A stretch of DNA of 16,489 bases from an uncultured Porphyromonas sp. (GCF_902489635.1 NZ_CABUAN010000045.1:1-16489); one strand, 5' to 3'; shown: positions 1 to 7,182, counted from the stretch's first letter. Numbers and translations are program-made. Notes: generated by a model not told the origin, from the sequence alone.

Positions 1-32
1 TCCACGTGGAGATTTTGAAATATCCACGTGGA
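1..32. repeat. Paired CCACGTGG palindromes
   Basis: The perfect 10-bp palindrome TCCACGTGGA occurs at 1-10 and again at 23-32, with an AT-rich 12-bp spacer, so the start-to-start distance is 22 bp. It lies downstream of the phosphopantetheinyl transferase gene and is cut by the window edge, so more copies may lie outside. It could be an intergenic repeat or a dimeric regulator site for a gene to the left. No function can be assigned from this sequence. Confidence 0.6.
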
Positions 33-46
33 AATCACTTTTCCCC

Positions 47-62
47 GACACAGCACTGTGTC
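47..62 (-). terminator. Possible terminator hairpin after the PPTase gene
   Basis: GACACAG at 47-53 and CTGTGTC at 56-62 form a perfect inverted repeat. It begins about 43 bp beyond the stop of the minus-strand phosphopantetheinyl transferase gene. There is no T-run after it on the minus strand (the next bases read GGGGAAAAG), so it is a weak intrinsic-terminator candidate at best. Confidence 0.3.
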
Positions 63-104
63 GATGTGTAGTCGGATCTAAATTATTGTAGCGAGCAGTC
101 CCAG

Positions 105-785
105 TTACTCAGTCGGCAGGACGGTATCTCCTGCGCCTAGCACATAGGTGAGGTGGTATGGTGCTGTCGTGATGCTACGAAGGCGGTAGCCCGTGAGGAG
201 GGTGGGGCGGTCGTCCCCTTCGTCGGCACAGATAGTGTAACGGGTGATCGAGTCGCTCCCCTCGTCACTGCTCCAGCTGGTAGAGACGGGGGCGTCGTGT
301 GGCGAGACAATGTAGTTGGTCGCCAGGTGACGCTGAACCTTTGGTGGGTAGGCTTTGTAAGCAGCCTCCTTGAGTCCCCATACCGTGTAGAGCCATTCGC
401 GAGCGGCTTGAGACTCCTCGGCTGCGAGCAGCTGATGATAGTGAGCCAGCTCAGCGGGAGACATAAACCTCGGAGCTATCTGTGGCAACTTATCACTGGC
501 GATCTGTAGATCTACACCGATACCGTGCTGTCCCTCGCAGAGGACGAGGGCAACGTAGCTACCGCTGTGGGATAGGGAGATACTATAATCACGGTCAGGA
601 GCATCAAGGCGGGGAGCACCCGTGGGGAGGTGCGTCAATCGCCAGGAAGTCTCTCTCGGGGCGAGCTCATCGAGGAGCTGCTGCGTCAGCGAGCGGTAGT
701 TAGATAGGCTGGGTGCGATGCCAGATGGTAGCTCTGCGACGTAGAGTGTCCCTCCTAGCGGGAGGTCTAGCTGTGAGTAAGTCAC
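105..785 (-). CDS. 4'-phosphopantetheinyl transferase superfamily protein
   Basis: This 226-residue protein is an Sfp-type phosphopantetheinyl transferase. The family moves the phosphopantetheine arm of coenzyme A onto a serine of acyl-carrier or peptidyl-carrier proteins in the cytoplasm. The family motifs are present: the SHSG segment near residues 72-75, GIGVDL with the Mg-binding Asp92, and WGLKEAAYK at 136-144 (the WxxKEAxxK signature). The length is normal for the Sfp class. The start is GTG (785-783), which overlaps the TGA stop of gldE in the four bases GTGA, so translation is probably coupled to gldE. The same gldE-PPTase order is common in Bacteroidales. The carrier-protein substrate cannot be told from this window. 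It may serve fatty-acid synthesis or a secondary pathway. Confidence 0.92.
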   Translation of the reverse strand: MTYSQLDLPLGGTLYVAELPSGIAPSLSNYRSLTQQLLDELAPRETSWRLTHLPTGAPRLDAPDRDYSISLSHSGSYVALVLCEGQHGIGVDLQIASDKLPQIAPRFMSPAELAHYHQLLAAEESQAAREWLYTVWGLKEAAYKAYPPKVQRHLATNYIVSPHDAPVSTSWSSDEGSDSITRYTICADEGDDRPTLLTGYRLRSITTAPYHLTYVLGAGDTVLPTE

Positions 786-2140
786 GCCTGAGGCTCTGTA
801 GGACTATCGCCCTGCGTCTCGGACGACTCTTTGGGATGCAGACGCATCTTGAGCTGCATGATACGGTGGCGGTCCATGCGCGTTACGGTGAAGTCAATGT
901 CTGATATCGTTATCTGCTGACCCACCTGAGGAATCTCTTGGAGCACCTCTAGGTACAAGCCCCCAACCGTATCAACCTCCTCGTAGTGTGGTGCAAAGTA
1001 CTCAGGCTCTACATCTAGCAGCTTGCAGAGATCGATCAGCGACATACCCCCATCGATCAGATAGACTCCCTCGGCAAGCCGTACGTAGGGCGGATTCTCA
1101 TCGTCGTACTCATCGACGATCTCACCCACGATCTCCTCGAGGATGTCCTCGAGCGTGATCAGACCTGAGGTGCCGCCAAATTCGTCGATGACAATCGCCA
1201 TGTGGATACGCTCCTGCTGCAACTCCTCCAGTAGGGTGTCGATCTTCTTATTCTCAGGTACGAAGTAAGCTTGCCGGATGATCTTTTGCCAGGGGAAGGT
1301 GTCCTCCTCGTGCATGTGAGGAAGTAGGTCCTTGACATAGAGCAGCCCCTGGATCGTGTCCTGCGACCCATCGTAGACAGGCAGTCGTGAGTAGCCCGTA
1401 TCGACCGCAAAGCTCAGCGTCTGGTGATAAGCCCAGTGATAGTTGACGCCGACCATATCGACACGCGGCACCATGATCTCGTCGGCCGTCTTGTGGTAAA
1501 ACTTGACAATCTCATGGATCATCTCCGTCTCCTTGTTGTCCCCATTGGTAGTGAGTGCGACGGCCTCCGAGAGGTCATCGACCGAGAGCTCGTGCCCCTT
1601 CTTTGCATTAGATCCGAGGAGCTTAGAGGTTTTGATCAGACCCTTGGAGCACCAAGCGATCCCTTTGTAAAGGGCAGACACAGCGGGAGCCGTCATCCGT
1701 ATGAAGGAGAGCGGGTGACGCTGAGCGTAGATCTTAGGGATGATTTCGCCAAAGAGTAGGAGCAGGAAGGTGATGAGGACCGTCTGGATGATAAAGCCCG
1801 CAGCACGATTGGCCGAGAAGTCCCAGTGCTCCCCCACAAACCATGCGCAGAGGATCGTGATCGCCACGTTGACCGCATTATTGCCGATCAGAATGGTCGC
1901 CAGCAGTTGCTCCGAGTGTGATAGGAGTCGTAGTAGGCGCGAGTCGTTGGGGTGCTCCTGCTCTTTGATCTGCTGTACCTCTTGCGGGGTGAGCGAAAAG
2001 AAAGCCACCTCATTGCTCGACATAAAGGCGGAGCAAAGCAGTAAGACGAGGATGATCAAGAGCGGTATAGCATCTATCCAAACGATTGGATTGCTGTACA
2101 CAATTCCCCCGAAAAGGCTTAATAAGAAGGCATCACCCAT
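782..2140 (-). CDS. gldE: GldE-like CNNM/CBS-domain membrane protein
   Basis: This 452-residue inner-membrane protein belongs to the CNNM/CorC (HlyC) family and is annotated as GldE in Bacteroidota. Hydrophobic segments lie near residues 20-40, 80-104, 112-131 and 148-165 and form the DUF21/CNNM membrane domain, which includes GEIIPK at 131-136. Two CBS repeats follow at about 220-345, ending in the family hallmark DEFGGTSGLITLEDILEEIV (319-338). A CorC_HlyC domain occupies about 355-432. Relatives are implicated in divalent cation transport. GldE was named for gliding in Flavobacterium, but non-gliding Bacteroidales also carry it, so the name does not imply motility here. The gene lies between ssb (34 nt upstream) and the PPTase gene (4-nt overlap), the usual order in this group. 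The ATG at 2140 precedes the first membrane segment and fits the family start. No Shine-Dalgarno sequence is visible. Confidence 0.9.
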   Translation of the reverse strand: MGDAFLLSLFGGIVYSNPIVWIDAIPLLIILVLLLCSAFMSSNEVAFFSLTPQEVQQIKEQEHPNDSRLLRLLSHSEQLLATILIGNNAVNVAITILCAWFVGEHWDFSANRAAGFIIQTVLITFLLLLFGEIIPKIYAQRHPLSFIRMTAPAVSALYKGIAWCSKGLIKTSKLLGSNAKKGHELSVDDLSEAVALTTNGDNKETEMIHEIVKFYHKTADEIMVPRVDMVGVNYHWAYHQTLSFAVDTGYSRLPVYDGSQDTIQGLLYVKDLLPHMHEEDTFPWQKIIRQAYFVPENKKIDTLLEELQQERIHMAIVIDEFGGTSGLITLEDILEEIVGEIVDEYDDENPPYVRLAEGVYLIDGGMSLIDLCKLLDVEPEYFAPHYEEVDTVGGLYLEVLQEIPQVGQQITISDIDFTVTRMDRHRIMQLKMRLHPKESSETQGDSPTEPQA

Positions 2141-2174
2141 TGCTGCTACTATTGTGACTTATGCTGTAGCTGAC

Positions 2175-2597
2175 CTAGCTGGCGGCGTCGCTAGGGTCAG
2201 ATTGCGATACTGGTTGCTCGGCTGTGGAGCGAGTAGAGGTGCTCTCCTGACTATCGCTCTGCTTGGGACGGTTTACAAAGGTGACCTTGTCGGCCCAGAT
2301 CTCTGTACGCGCCTGCGCCTGTCCCTGGCGATCGGTGTAGTTGTTGTAGCGTATCTCGCCCTCCACAAGGAGATGAGATCCCTTGCGCACCCAGCGCTCG
2401 ACAAATTGCGCCAGCGAGCCAAAGATCACCACCGTGTGCCACTCGGTGCGCTCTGGTATCTGCGTGCCATCACGTCTCGTGTAGCCTGGTACAGAGGTCG
2501 CAAGGCGTAGCGTAGCTTGACAGGTACCCCGACGCGAATAGTGTACGTTGGGGTCTGCGCCTACGAAGCCTATTAGGATCGCCTTGTTGTAGTACAT
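2175..2597 (-). CDS. ssb: Single-stranded DNA-binding protein
   Basis: This is an SSB-type OB-fold protein that coats single-stranded DNA in replication and repair. The reading frame is open up to 2669. The start is placed at the ATG at 2597 because MYYNKAILIGFVG matches the usual SSB N-terminus, giving 140 residues; the extra upstream 24 codons do not look like SSB. OB-fold landmarks include VGADPNV (12-18), ERTEWH with Trp53 (49-54), KGSHLLVEGEIR (72-83) and TEIWADKVTFV (98-108). The tail after residue 110 is Ser/Thr/Gln-rich and ends SDPSDAAS. It therefore lacks the acidic D-D-x-P-F tip through which SSB usually recruits partner proteins, and I found no such tip in the two other frames past the stop. 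It is probably co-transcribed with gldE. A second ssb elsewhere in the genome would be a likely replication paralogue. Confidence 0.9.
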   Translation of the reverse strand: MYYNKAILIGFVGADPNVHYSRRGTCQATLRLATSVPGYTRRDGTQIPERTEWHTVVIFGSLAQFVERWVRKGSHLLVEGEIRYNNYTDRQGQAQARTEIWADKVTFVNRPKQSDSQESTSTRSTAEQPVSQSDPSDAAS

Positions 2598-2684
2598 AGA
2601 CTGAGCGGACGGGGTGACTAGGGGCAACCTTATATACGAACGCGAGAGACTTGTCTTACGTATGAGCAAGGCAAGCCCTCGATG

Positions 2685-2700
2685 ATAGCCCTCAGGCTAT
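2685..2700 (-). terminator. Short hairpin between small membrane gene and ssb
   Basis: ATAGCC (2685-2690) and GGCTAT (2695-2700) form a perfect 6-bp stem with a 4-nt loop, 45 bp beyond the end of the small membrane-protein gene on the minus strand. No T-run follows, so it may be a weak terminator, a processing site in a longer mRNA, or chance. Confidence 0.3.
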
Positions 2701-2744
2701 ATGTTAGGTTAGAAGTCTGCGCCAGGTCAGGCACTGGGAGGGGG

Positions 2745-2924
2745 TTACTTCTTGATAGTTGTAATCCGCTTGTTCAGGAAGATGTGTAGGAAAAATCCAG
2801 CAATCATCACGACACAGCCGATGAGATTAAACACATTTCCTCCCTTATCTAGCAGAGCGGGGACGATGAGTACGAGAGCCCCAATGAGGACTACCAGACT
2901 ACCTATGGGATTGAAGTTTTTCAT
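2745..2924 (-). CDS. Small two-helix membrane protein, function unknown
   Basis: The frame is open to 3068, but the ATG at 2924 is chosen because the upstream part is Cys/Tyr-rich, unlike a real protein start, and because the best promoter (3010-3040) lies inside the upstream part. The resulting 59-residue protein has hydrophobic stretches at about 6-25 and 31-51 joined by a short DKGGN turn, and a basic tail NKRITTIKK, which suggests both ends face the cytoplasm. I do not recognise the family. It is upstream of ssb on the same strand, but the 147-nt gap and a small hairpin make co-transcription uncertain. The next plus-strand gene is divergent from it. Confidence 0.6.
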   Translation of the reverse strand: MKNFNPIGSLVVLIGALVLIVPALLDKGGNVFNLIGCVVMIAGFFLHIFLNKRITTIKK

Positions 2925-3009
2925 ATACTTATGATTACTATCTAAGGTGATACTTGACAACGGAGGGTAGGGGAAGTCACCCCCATAGGGATGACACACC
3001 CTCGTACCG

Positions 3010-3040
3010 CAAAGGTAATACAAAATCAAGAGATAGCACA
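3010..3040 (-). promoter_or_regulatory. Bacteroidota-type promoter for the minus-strand genes
   Basis: Read on the minus strand, TACCTTTG (3017-3010) matches the Bacteroidota -7 consensus TAnnTTTG exactly. TGTG (3040-3037) lies 19 nt upstream at the -33 position, whose consensus is TTTG. The predicted transcript starts near 3003, giving a leader of about 80 nt before the ATG at 2924. Confidence 0.65.
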
Positions 3041-3096
3041 CGCTCCTGCAACTTATCCGCTCGCGCACATCTCACGACAACTCTCCGACAGCTCCG

Positions 3097-3125
3097 ATCC
3101 CTAACCTCTAACCTCTAACTTCTCA
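3097..3125. repeat. Seven-base-period CTAACCT repeats
   Basis: CTAACCT, CTAACCT and CTAACTT follow one another at 3101-3121. The 14-mer ATCCCTAACCTCTA at 3097-3110 recurs exactly at 7114-7127. In both places it sits a short way upstream of a plus-strand promoter box. It looks like an intergenic repeat family rather than coding DNA. Confidence 0.6.
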
Positions 3126-3133
3126 GTTTTCCC

Positions 3134-3141
3134 TATATTTG
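3134..3141 (+). promoter_or_regulatory. Promoter -7 box for the amidinotransferase-radA-dgt run
   Basis: TATATTTG matches the Bacteroidota -7 consensus TAnnTTTG, 60 bp before the start codon of the deiminase-like gene. The expected -33 TTTG is not present at the usual 19-nt spacing, because that position lies in the CTAACCT repeats, so activator dependence or a weak promoter is possible. Confidence 0.5.
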
Positions 3142-3157
3142 TCAGAGAAAGAATAAA

Positions 3158-3186
3158 GCTCCCCGCACATCTGCTGCGCAGGGAGC
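3158..3186 (+). promoter_or_regulatory. Leader hairpin ahead of the deiminase-like gene
   Basis: GCTCCC (3158-3163) pairs with GGGAGC (3181-3186) around an 17-nt loop that itself contains TGCGCA. It lies in the predicted 5' leader and ends 15 nt before the ATG, so it could affect translation or mRNA stability. This is structure by eye only. Confidence 0.35.
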
Positions 3187-3201
3187 CGCTAAACAAACGA
3201 T

Positions 3202-4140
3202 ATGATAGACAAACAACATAAACTACTCACCCCTCACGTAACCAACGAAACGAACCAGCTCCGCAAAGTCGTACTAGGGCTGCCTCATGCGCTCGGCACG
3301 CAGCCGACACTCGAGGAGACTTACGATGCTAAGAGCTACCAAGCGGTCTTGCGGGGCGACTACCCCACGGAGCAGGTGGTGGTACGTGAGATGGAGGGCT
3401 TCCTCGCTATCCTGCAGCGCCACGGCGTGGAGGTGTATCGTCCTGAGCCGATAGAGGGGTGTAATCAGATCTTCGCGCGAGATGTCTCTTTCGTGATCGA
3501 CGAGCACCTCTTTGTAGCACACATGATCCCCGATAGGAGACGGGAGGTAGATGCGTTTGCATCAATCTACGATCTCTTCGAGCCGAGTAGCGTGCTGCAT
3601 CTGCCCGCCGAGGTACGTGTAGAGGGGGGCGATGTGATCCTCTATGATGACATCCTCTTCGTGGGGTGCTGCGAGCCGGGAGCCTTTGGGCAGTTTAAGA
3701 CTACGAGGACCAATGATCGTGCGGTGGACTTCTTCCGTGAGTTCTTCCCGCACAAGCGTGTCGTTCCCGTGCCACTATACAAGCATGACCAGGATCCTTT
3801 GCGTGGTGTGCTACACCTAGACTGCGCCTTCCAGCCCGTGGGGCGTGGCTTCGCCGTCTTTTATCCCGAGGGAGTTGCTTCCAGAGAGGCGCGCGGGATC
3901 ATTGGCGAGGTCTTTGGCCAGGACAAGCTATTGACCATCACCGCTGAGGAGGCTGTCGAGATGCATACCAACTTCTTCTCTCTCTCCCCCGAAGTGGTCT
4001 GTGTCGAGGCGGGTGCCGAGCGTCTGCAGCGTTACCTCCGTGAGGTGGCTGGCATGACTGTCGAGGAGGTACCTTACAGTGAGATCTCTAAGCAGGGTGG
4101 CTTGCTGCGCTGCTCCACATGTCCTCTAGAGCGAGCATGA
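3202..4140 (+). CDS. Arginine deiminase/amidinotransferase-family enzyme
   Basis: This 312-residue protein belongs to the guanidino-group modifying superfamily, which includes arginine deiminase, dimethylarginine dimethylaminohydrolase and amidinotransferases. These cytoplasmic enzymes attack a guanidinium carbon through a catalytic cysteine. Visible landmarks are FARDVSFV at 91-98, EGGDV at 141-145, HLDCAF with the likely catalytic His205, and a C-terminal GGLLRCSTCPL in which Cys304 sits where the family nucleophile is expected. A second cysteine, Cys307, follows. It is shorter than classical ArcA (about 400 residues) and no arcB or arcC neighbours are present, so the substrate (arginine, a methylated arginine or citrulline-related) is not determined. 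The stop is followed after three bases by the radA start, so the two genes are almost certainly one operon. Confidence 0.85.
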   Translation: MIDKQHKLLTPHVTNETNQLRKVVLGLPHALGTQPTLEETYDAKSYQAVLRGDYPTEQVVVREMEGFLAILQRHGVEVYRPEPIEGCNQIFARDVSFVIDEHLFVAHMIPDRRREVDAFASIYDLFEPSSVLHLPAEVRVEGGDVILYDDILFVGCCEPGAFGQFKTTRTNDRAVDFFREFFPHKRVVPVPLYKHDQDPLRGVLHLDCAFQPVGRGFAVFYPEGVASREARGIIGEVFGQDKLLTITAEEAVEMHTNFFSLSPEVVCVEAGAERLQRYLREVAGMTVEEVPYSEISKQGGLLRCSTCPLERA

Positions 4141-4143
4141 TAG

Positions 4144-5568
4144 ATGGCAAAGGTTAAGACTATATATAAGTGTAGTGCCTGTGGTGCTACCTACAGTCGC
4201 TGGCAAGGCCAGTGCAACGAGTGCCAAGAGTGGAACACGATCGAGGAGGAGTTGTCTCAGCCGGAGACAACCTCTGGGCGCTCGACACCAGCGCAGGAGA
4301 TACAGCGCAAGCTCAAGCAGATCCATGAGGGTGCTACGTGGGACGGGCTCCACTCGGAGGAGGTGCGCCCCATACAGCAGATCGAGGGGAGCGAGGAGAG
4401 TCGAGTAAACCTGCACGACGAGGAGCTCAATCGCCTCCTCGGAGGTGGACTAGTACAAGGCTCCTTCACCTTGCTGGGTGGTGAGCCGGGCATTGGTAAG
4501 TCGACGCTAATCTTTCAGACAGTCCTGCGCTGCCCAGAGCTCAAAACGCTCTACGTATCGGGCGAGGAGAGTGCTCAGCAGCTCAAACTGCGTGCTGACC
4601 GCATCGGCATACACTCGGAGCAGTGCCTCATCTACTGTGACACCGACCTGGACAACATACTCCTGAAGGCACTGCAGATAGCACCCGACCTGCTGGTCAT
4701 CGATAGTATTCAGACGGTTACGACTGCACGCTCGGACTCTTCGCCAGGATCCATCAGTCAGATTAAGGAGTGTGCTAACCTGCTCCTGCACTTTGCCAAG
4801 AGCAGCGGCATCCCCGTGATCGTCATTGGGCATATCAACAAAGAGGGCTCCATAGCGGGTCCGAAGATCTTGGAGCATACGGTAGACACGGTCTTGCAGT
4901 TTGAGGGCGACAAGCAGCATCTCTACCGCATCTTGCGTAGCCATAAGAACCGCTTTGGCTCTACCGACGATCTCGGCATCTACGAGATGAATAGCTCGGG
5001 ACTGGTCGCCGTGAGCAACCCCTCGGAGCACCTAATCTCGGGCAATACGGAGGGACTCAGTGGCGTCGTCGTCGCCTGCGCCGTGGAGGGTATTCGCCCG
5101 ATCATGATCGAGACGCAAGCTTTGGTCAGTTCGGCTATTTACAATAACCCGCAGCGGTCCACCACGGGCTTTGACCTGAGACGACTCAACATGCTGCTGG
5201 CGGTTTTGGAGAAGCGGGCCGGCTTTAAGTTGATCCAGAAAGACGTTTTCCTCAATATCACGGGCGGCATCAAGATCAACGATACCGCGGTGGATCTAGC
5301 GGTGCTCTGTGCTGTCCTCTCCTCCAATCTAGACATAGCCGTCCCCTCGAAGACCTGCATGACGGGCGAGGTGGGACTGGCGGGCGAGATACGTGCCGTG
5401 AGCCGCATAGAGCGACGCATAGCGGAGGCGCATCGTCTTGGCTTCACGCGGATACTGATCCCCAAGGCGAATGCTAAGAGCCTGCAACAGCGGAACTACG
5501 ACATAGAGATCGTGCCGTGTGATCGGGTGGATCACGCCTTCAGGACACTCTTCTCACAAAGACAATAG
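4144..5568 (+). CDS. radA: DNA repair protein RadA
   Basis: This 474-residue protein is RadA (Sms), a RecA-like ATPase that drives branch migration and unwinds DNA at recombination intermediates. Domains in order are a four-cysteine zinc finger (Cys10, Cys13, Cys24, Cys27), a RecA-like core with Walker A GEPGIGKST at 113-121 and Walker B LLVIDS at 183-188, the RadA-specific KNRFG motif at 268-272, and a Lon-protease-like C-terminal domain with GEVGLAGEIR at 408-417. The length is typical and all hallmark residues are intact. The ATG at 4144 lies three bases after the previous stop, so it should be translated from the same mRNA. dgt follows after 15 nt. Confidence 0.97.
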   Translation: MAKVKTIYKCSACGATYSRWQGQCNECQEWNTIEEELSQPETTSGRSTPAQEIQRKLKQIHEGATWDGLHSEEVRPIQQIEGSEESRVNLHDEELNRLLGGGLVQGSFTLLGGEPGIGKSTLIFQTVLRCPELKTLYVSGEESAQQLKLRADRIGIHSEQCLIYCDTDLDNILLKALQIAPDLLVIDSIQTVTTARSDSSPGSISQIKECANLLLHFAKSSGIPVIVIGHINKEGSIAGPKILEHTVDTVLQFEGDKQHLYRILRSHKNRFGSTDDLGIYEMNSSGLVAVSNPSEHLISGNTEGLSGVVVACAVEGIRPIMIETQALVSSAIYNNPQRSTTGFDLRRLNMLLAVLEKRAGFKLIQKDVFLNITGGIKINDTAVDLAVLCAVLSSNLDIAVPSKTCMTGEVGLAGEIRAVSRIERRIAEAHRLGFTRILIPKANAKSLQQRNYDIEIVPCDRVDHAFRTLFSQRQ

Positions 5569-5583
5569 ATACACTATATAATA

Positions 5584-6930
5584 ATGAGTAGGATGAATTG
5601 GGATCAGCTGATCTCTAACCGACGCTTCGGGGCGCCAGAGCCTGAGCGAGCTGGCGCACTCGGTGGAGGCATAGAGATGCGTACCGAGTTTGACCGGGAC
5701 TACGATCGTCTGATCTTCTCGGCACCATTTCGCAGACTGCAAAACAAAGCGCAGATCTTCCCCCTGCCTAAGAATATCTTTGTGCACAACCGCCTGACGC
5801 ATAGTCTGGAGGTGAGCTGCGTGGGACGCAGTCTGGGCAACTACATAGCGTGTCGCCTGACGGACAATCAGGATACGCCTCATCGGGGTAGCATCGCTAC
5901 GGTCGTCTCGGCGGCCTGTCTGGCACACGACATGGGCAATCCTCCCTTCGGGCATAGTGGCGAGCGGGCGATACGGGCCTACTTCACCGAGGGCAACGGA
6001 CGCCAATGGTATGATGCCGTAGTAGGGGAGGGGCACCCGTGGGAGGACTTCGCTTACTTCGAGGGCAATGCCAACGGCTTTCGCTTGCTGACCCATCAGT
6101 TTGAGGGGCGCCGCCCCGGGGGCTTTGCTTTGACCTACACCACGCTGGCAGCTATTGTCAAGTACCCCTGGTCGTCGGCTAGGGCGCCTGAGAGCGGGAA
6201 GTTTGGCTACTTCCAGTCAGAGCGGGCTACCTACCTCGATGTGGCGGACTATCTGGGCATCCTGCCCGTAGATCCCGCCACGGGGCACTACGTGCGCCAC
6301 CCGCTGGTCTACCTAGTGGAGGCCGCTGACGATATATGTTATCAGGTGATGGATGTGGAGGATGCTTACAAGCTGCGCATCCTGAGCTACGAACGTACGG
6401 TGGATCTGCTCCTGCGCTACTTCCCCGCAGATGGTCGCGATCATGCGCTGGCAACGCTGGAGACTATCGGCGACCGCAACGAGCGGATAGCTTACCTGAG
6501 AGCTAAGGCGATCAATATCCTCGTGGAGGCGTGTGCCGAGGTCTTCATAGAGCATGAGGAGGAGATACTGCGGGGCGCTTTTGCGGGGACGCTGGTTAGC
6601 CGAATGCCCGAGAGACTCTATGCGGCTTACCGAGCCAATAGCGAGGTGGCGCAGAGTGAGATCTACACGGCGCGAGCGGTGATCGACGTGGAGCTGGCAG
6701 GGCATCGGATCTTCTCAGAGTTGATCGACAAACTGATGCACTCGCTCCTACACCCGGACGATGCTTATAGTCGTACGCTCCTCTCGCTGGTGAGCAGCCA
6801 GTACAACCTGCACGAGGAGTCGATCTACGGCAAGCTCCAGTGCACGCTCGACTACATCTCCGGCATGACCGATCCTTACGCGCTAGACCTCTACCGACGC
6901 ATCACCGGCATGAGCCTCCCGGCGATCTAG
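5584..6930 (+). CDS. dgt: dGTP triphosphohydrolase (dGTPase)
   Basis: This 448-residue HD-domain protein matches dGTPase, which cleaves dGTP to deoxyguanosine and triphosphate and so shapes the dNTP pool. The N-terminal signature RTEFDRDYDRLIFS (33-46) with FRRLQNKAQIF (49-59) is typical of the family. Metal ligands are visible as His73 in NRLTHSLEV, His115-Asp116 in LAHDMGNPPFGH, and an Asp at 249/250 in VEAADDICYQ. The start at 5584 follows radA by 15 nt. A second ATG three codons later could also serve. With radA it makes a DNA-metabolism pair, and the deiminase-like gene at the head of the operon has no obvious link to that role. No hairpin with a T-run follows the stop; a large inverted repeat begins at once. 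Confidence 0.93.
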   Translation: MSRMNWDQLISNRRFGAPEPERAGALGGGIEMRTEFDRDYDRLIFSAPFRRLQNKAQIFPLPKNIFVHNRLTHSLEVSCVGRSLGNYIACRLTDNQDTPHRGSIATVVSAACLAHDMGNPPFGHSGERAIRAYFTEGNGRQWYDAVVGEGHPWEDFAYFEGNANGFRLLTHQFEGRRPGGFALTYTTLAAIVKYPWSSARAPESGKFGYFQSERATYLDVADYLGILPVDPATGHYVRHPLVYLVEAADDICYQVMDVEDAYKLRILSYERTVDLLLRYFPADGRDHALATLETIGDRNERIAYLRAKAINILVEACAEVFIEHEEEILRGAFAGTLVSRMPERLYAAYRANSEVAQSEIYTARAVIDVELAGHRIFSELIDKLMHSLLHPDDAYSRTLLSLVSSQYNLHEESIYGKLQCTLDYISGMTDPYALDLYRRITGMSLPAI

Positions 6931-7127
6931 AGATTAGAGATTAGAGACGAGTAAGCCCTTTGTAGGGACGCACGGCTCGTGCGTCCGTTGTATCAAAGGC
7001 TACAGCGTCGTGGTCTTAACGATAGTGGATTACACGTCCCGTTTTTAACGGGGACGGACGCACGACCGTGCGTCCCTACATGTCGCTACCCGCTCTCTAA
7101 CTTCTAATCTCTAATCCCTAACCTCTA
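6929..7127. repeat. 200-bp nested inverted repeat between dgt and the fimbrial genes
   Basis: The outer arms are heptamer repeats: GATTAGAGATTAGA at 6932-6945 is the exact reverse complement of 7103-7116. The inner arms, 6961-6988 and 7054-7080, are reverse complements apart from one base. Each inner arm is itself a hairpin, for example GGACGCACG-GCT-CGTGCGTCC at 6966-6986. The centre holds a third hairpin (CGTCCCGTT and AACGGGGACG, 7035-7056). It has no coding capacity. It resembles a MITE or REP/BIME-like element, or a compound terminator. The left edge touches the dgt stop codon. Confidence 0.75.
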
Positions 7128-7137
7128 TTTCCGCTAG

Positions 7138-7179
7138 GAAATACCGATTATGTCAAATGAAATACCGAATATGTCAAGT
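7138..7179 (+). promoter_or_regulatory. Tandem 21-bp direct repeats, likely activator site
   Basis: Two copies that share GAAATACCGAWTATGTCAA abut exactly at 7138-7158 and 7159-7179. They differ at 2 to 3 positions. The period of 21 bp puts both copies on the same face of the helix, and the second ends directly before the core promoter of the major fimbrillin gene. This is what one expects of a site for a dimeric transcription activator. The period and the ACCGAWTAT core are reminiscent of LytTR-family sites, but that assignment is inference. Confidence 0.65.
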
Positions 7180-7182
7180 CGC

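Noticed and set aside
1740..2510. A 256-codon plus-strand open frame across the start of gldE and ssb
   Set aside because: It lies opposite two well-supported genes, has no recognisable motif, and is Arg/Ser/Cys-rich as expected of an antisense shadow.
2598..2669. A longer SSB starting 24 codons upstream
   Set aside because: The added residues do not look like an SSB N-terminus, while MYYNKAILIG at 2597 starts exactly where the family does.
2925..3068. A longer form of the small membrane protein
   Set aside because: The best promoter (3010-3040) would lie inside it, and the added residues look like translated intergenic DNA.
4507..5031. A 174-codon minus-strand open frame inside radA
   Set aside because: It is fully antisense to radA, all of whose motifs are intact, and shows no protein-like features of its own.
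6929..7127. An insertion sequence between dgt and the fimbrillin gene
   Set aside because: The segment has inverted repeats but no transposase frame, so only a non-autonomous repeat is claimed.
7138..7179. A possible CRISPR remnant in the tandem repeats
   Set aside because: The two copies abut without spacer sequence, there are only two, and no cas genes are present. Their place next to a promoter suits an operator.
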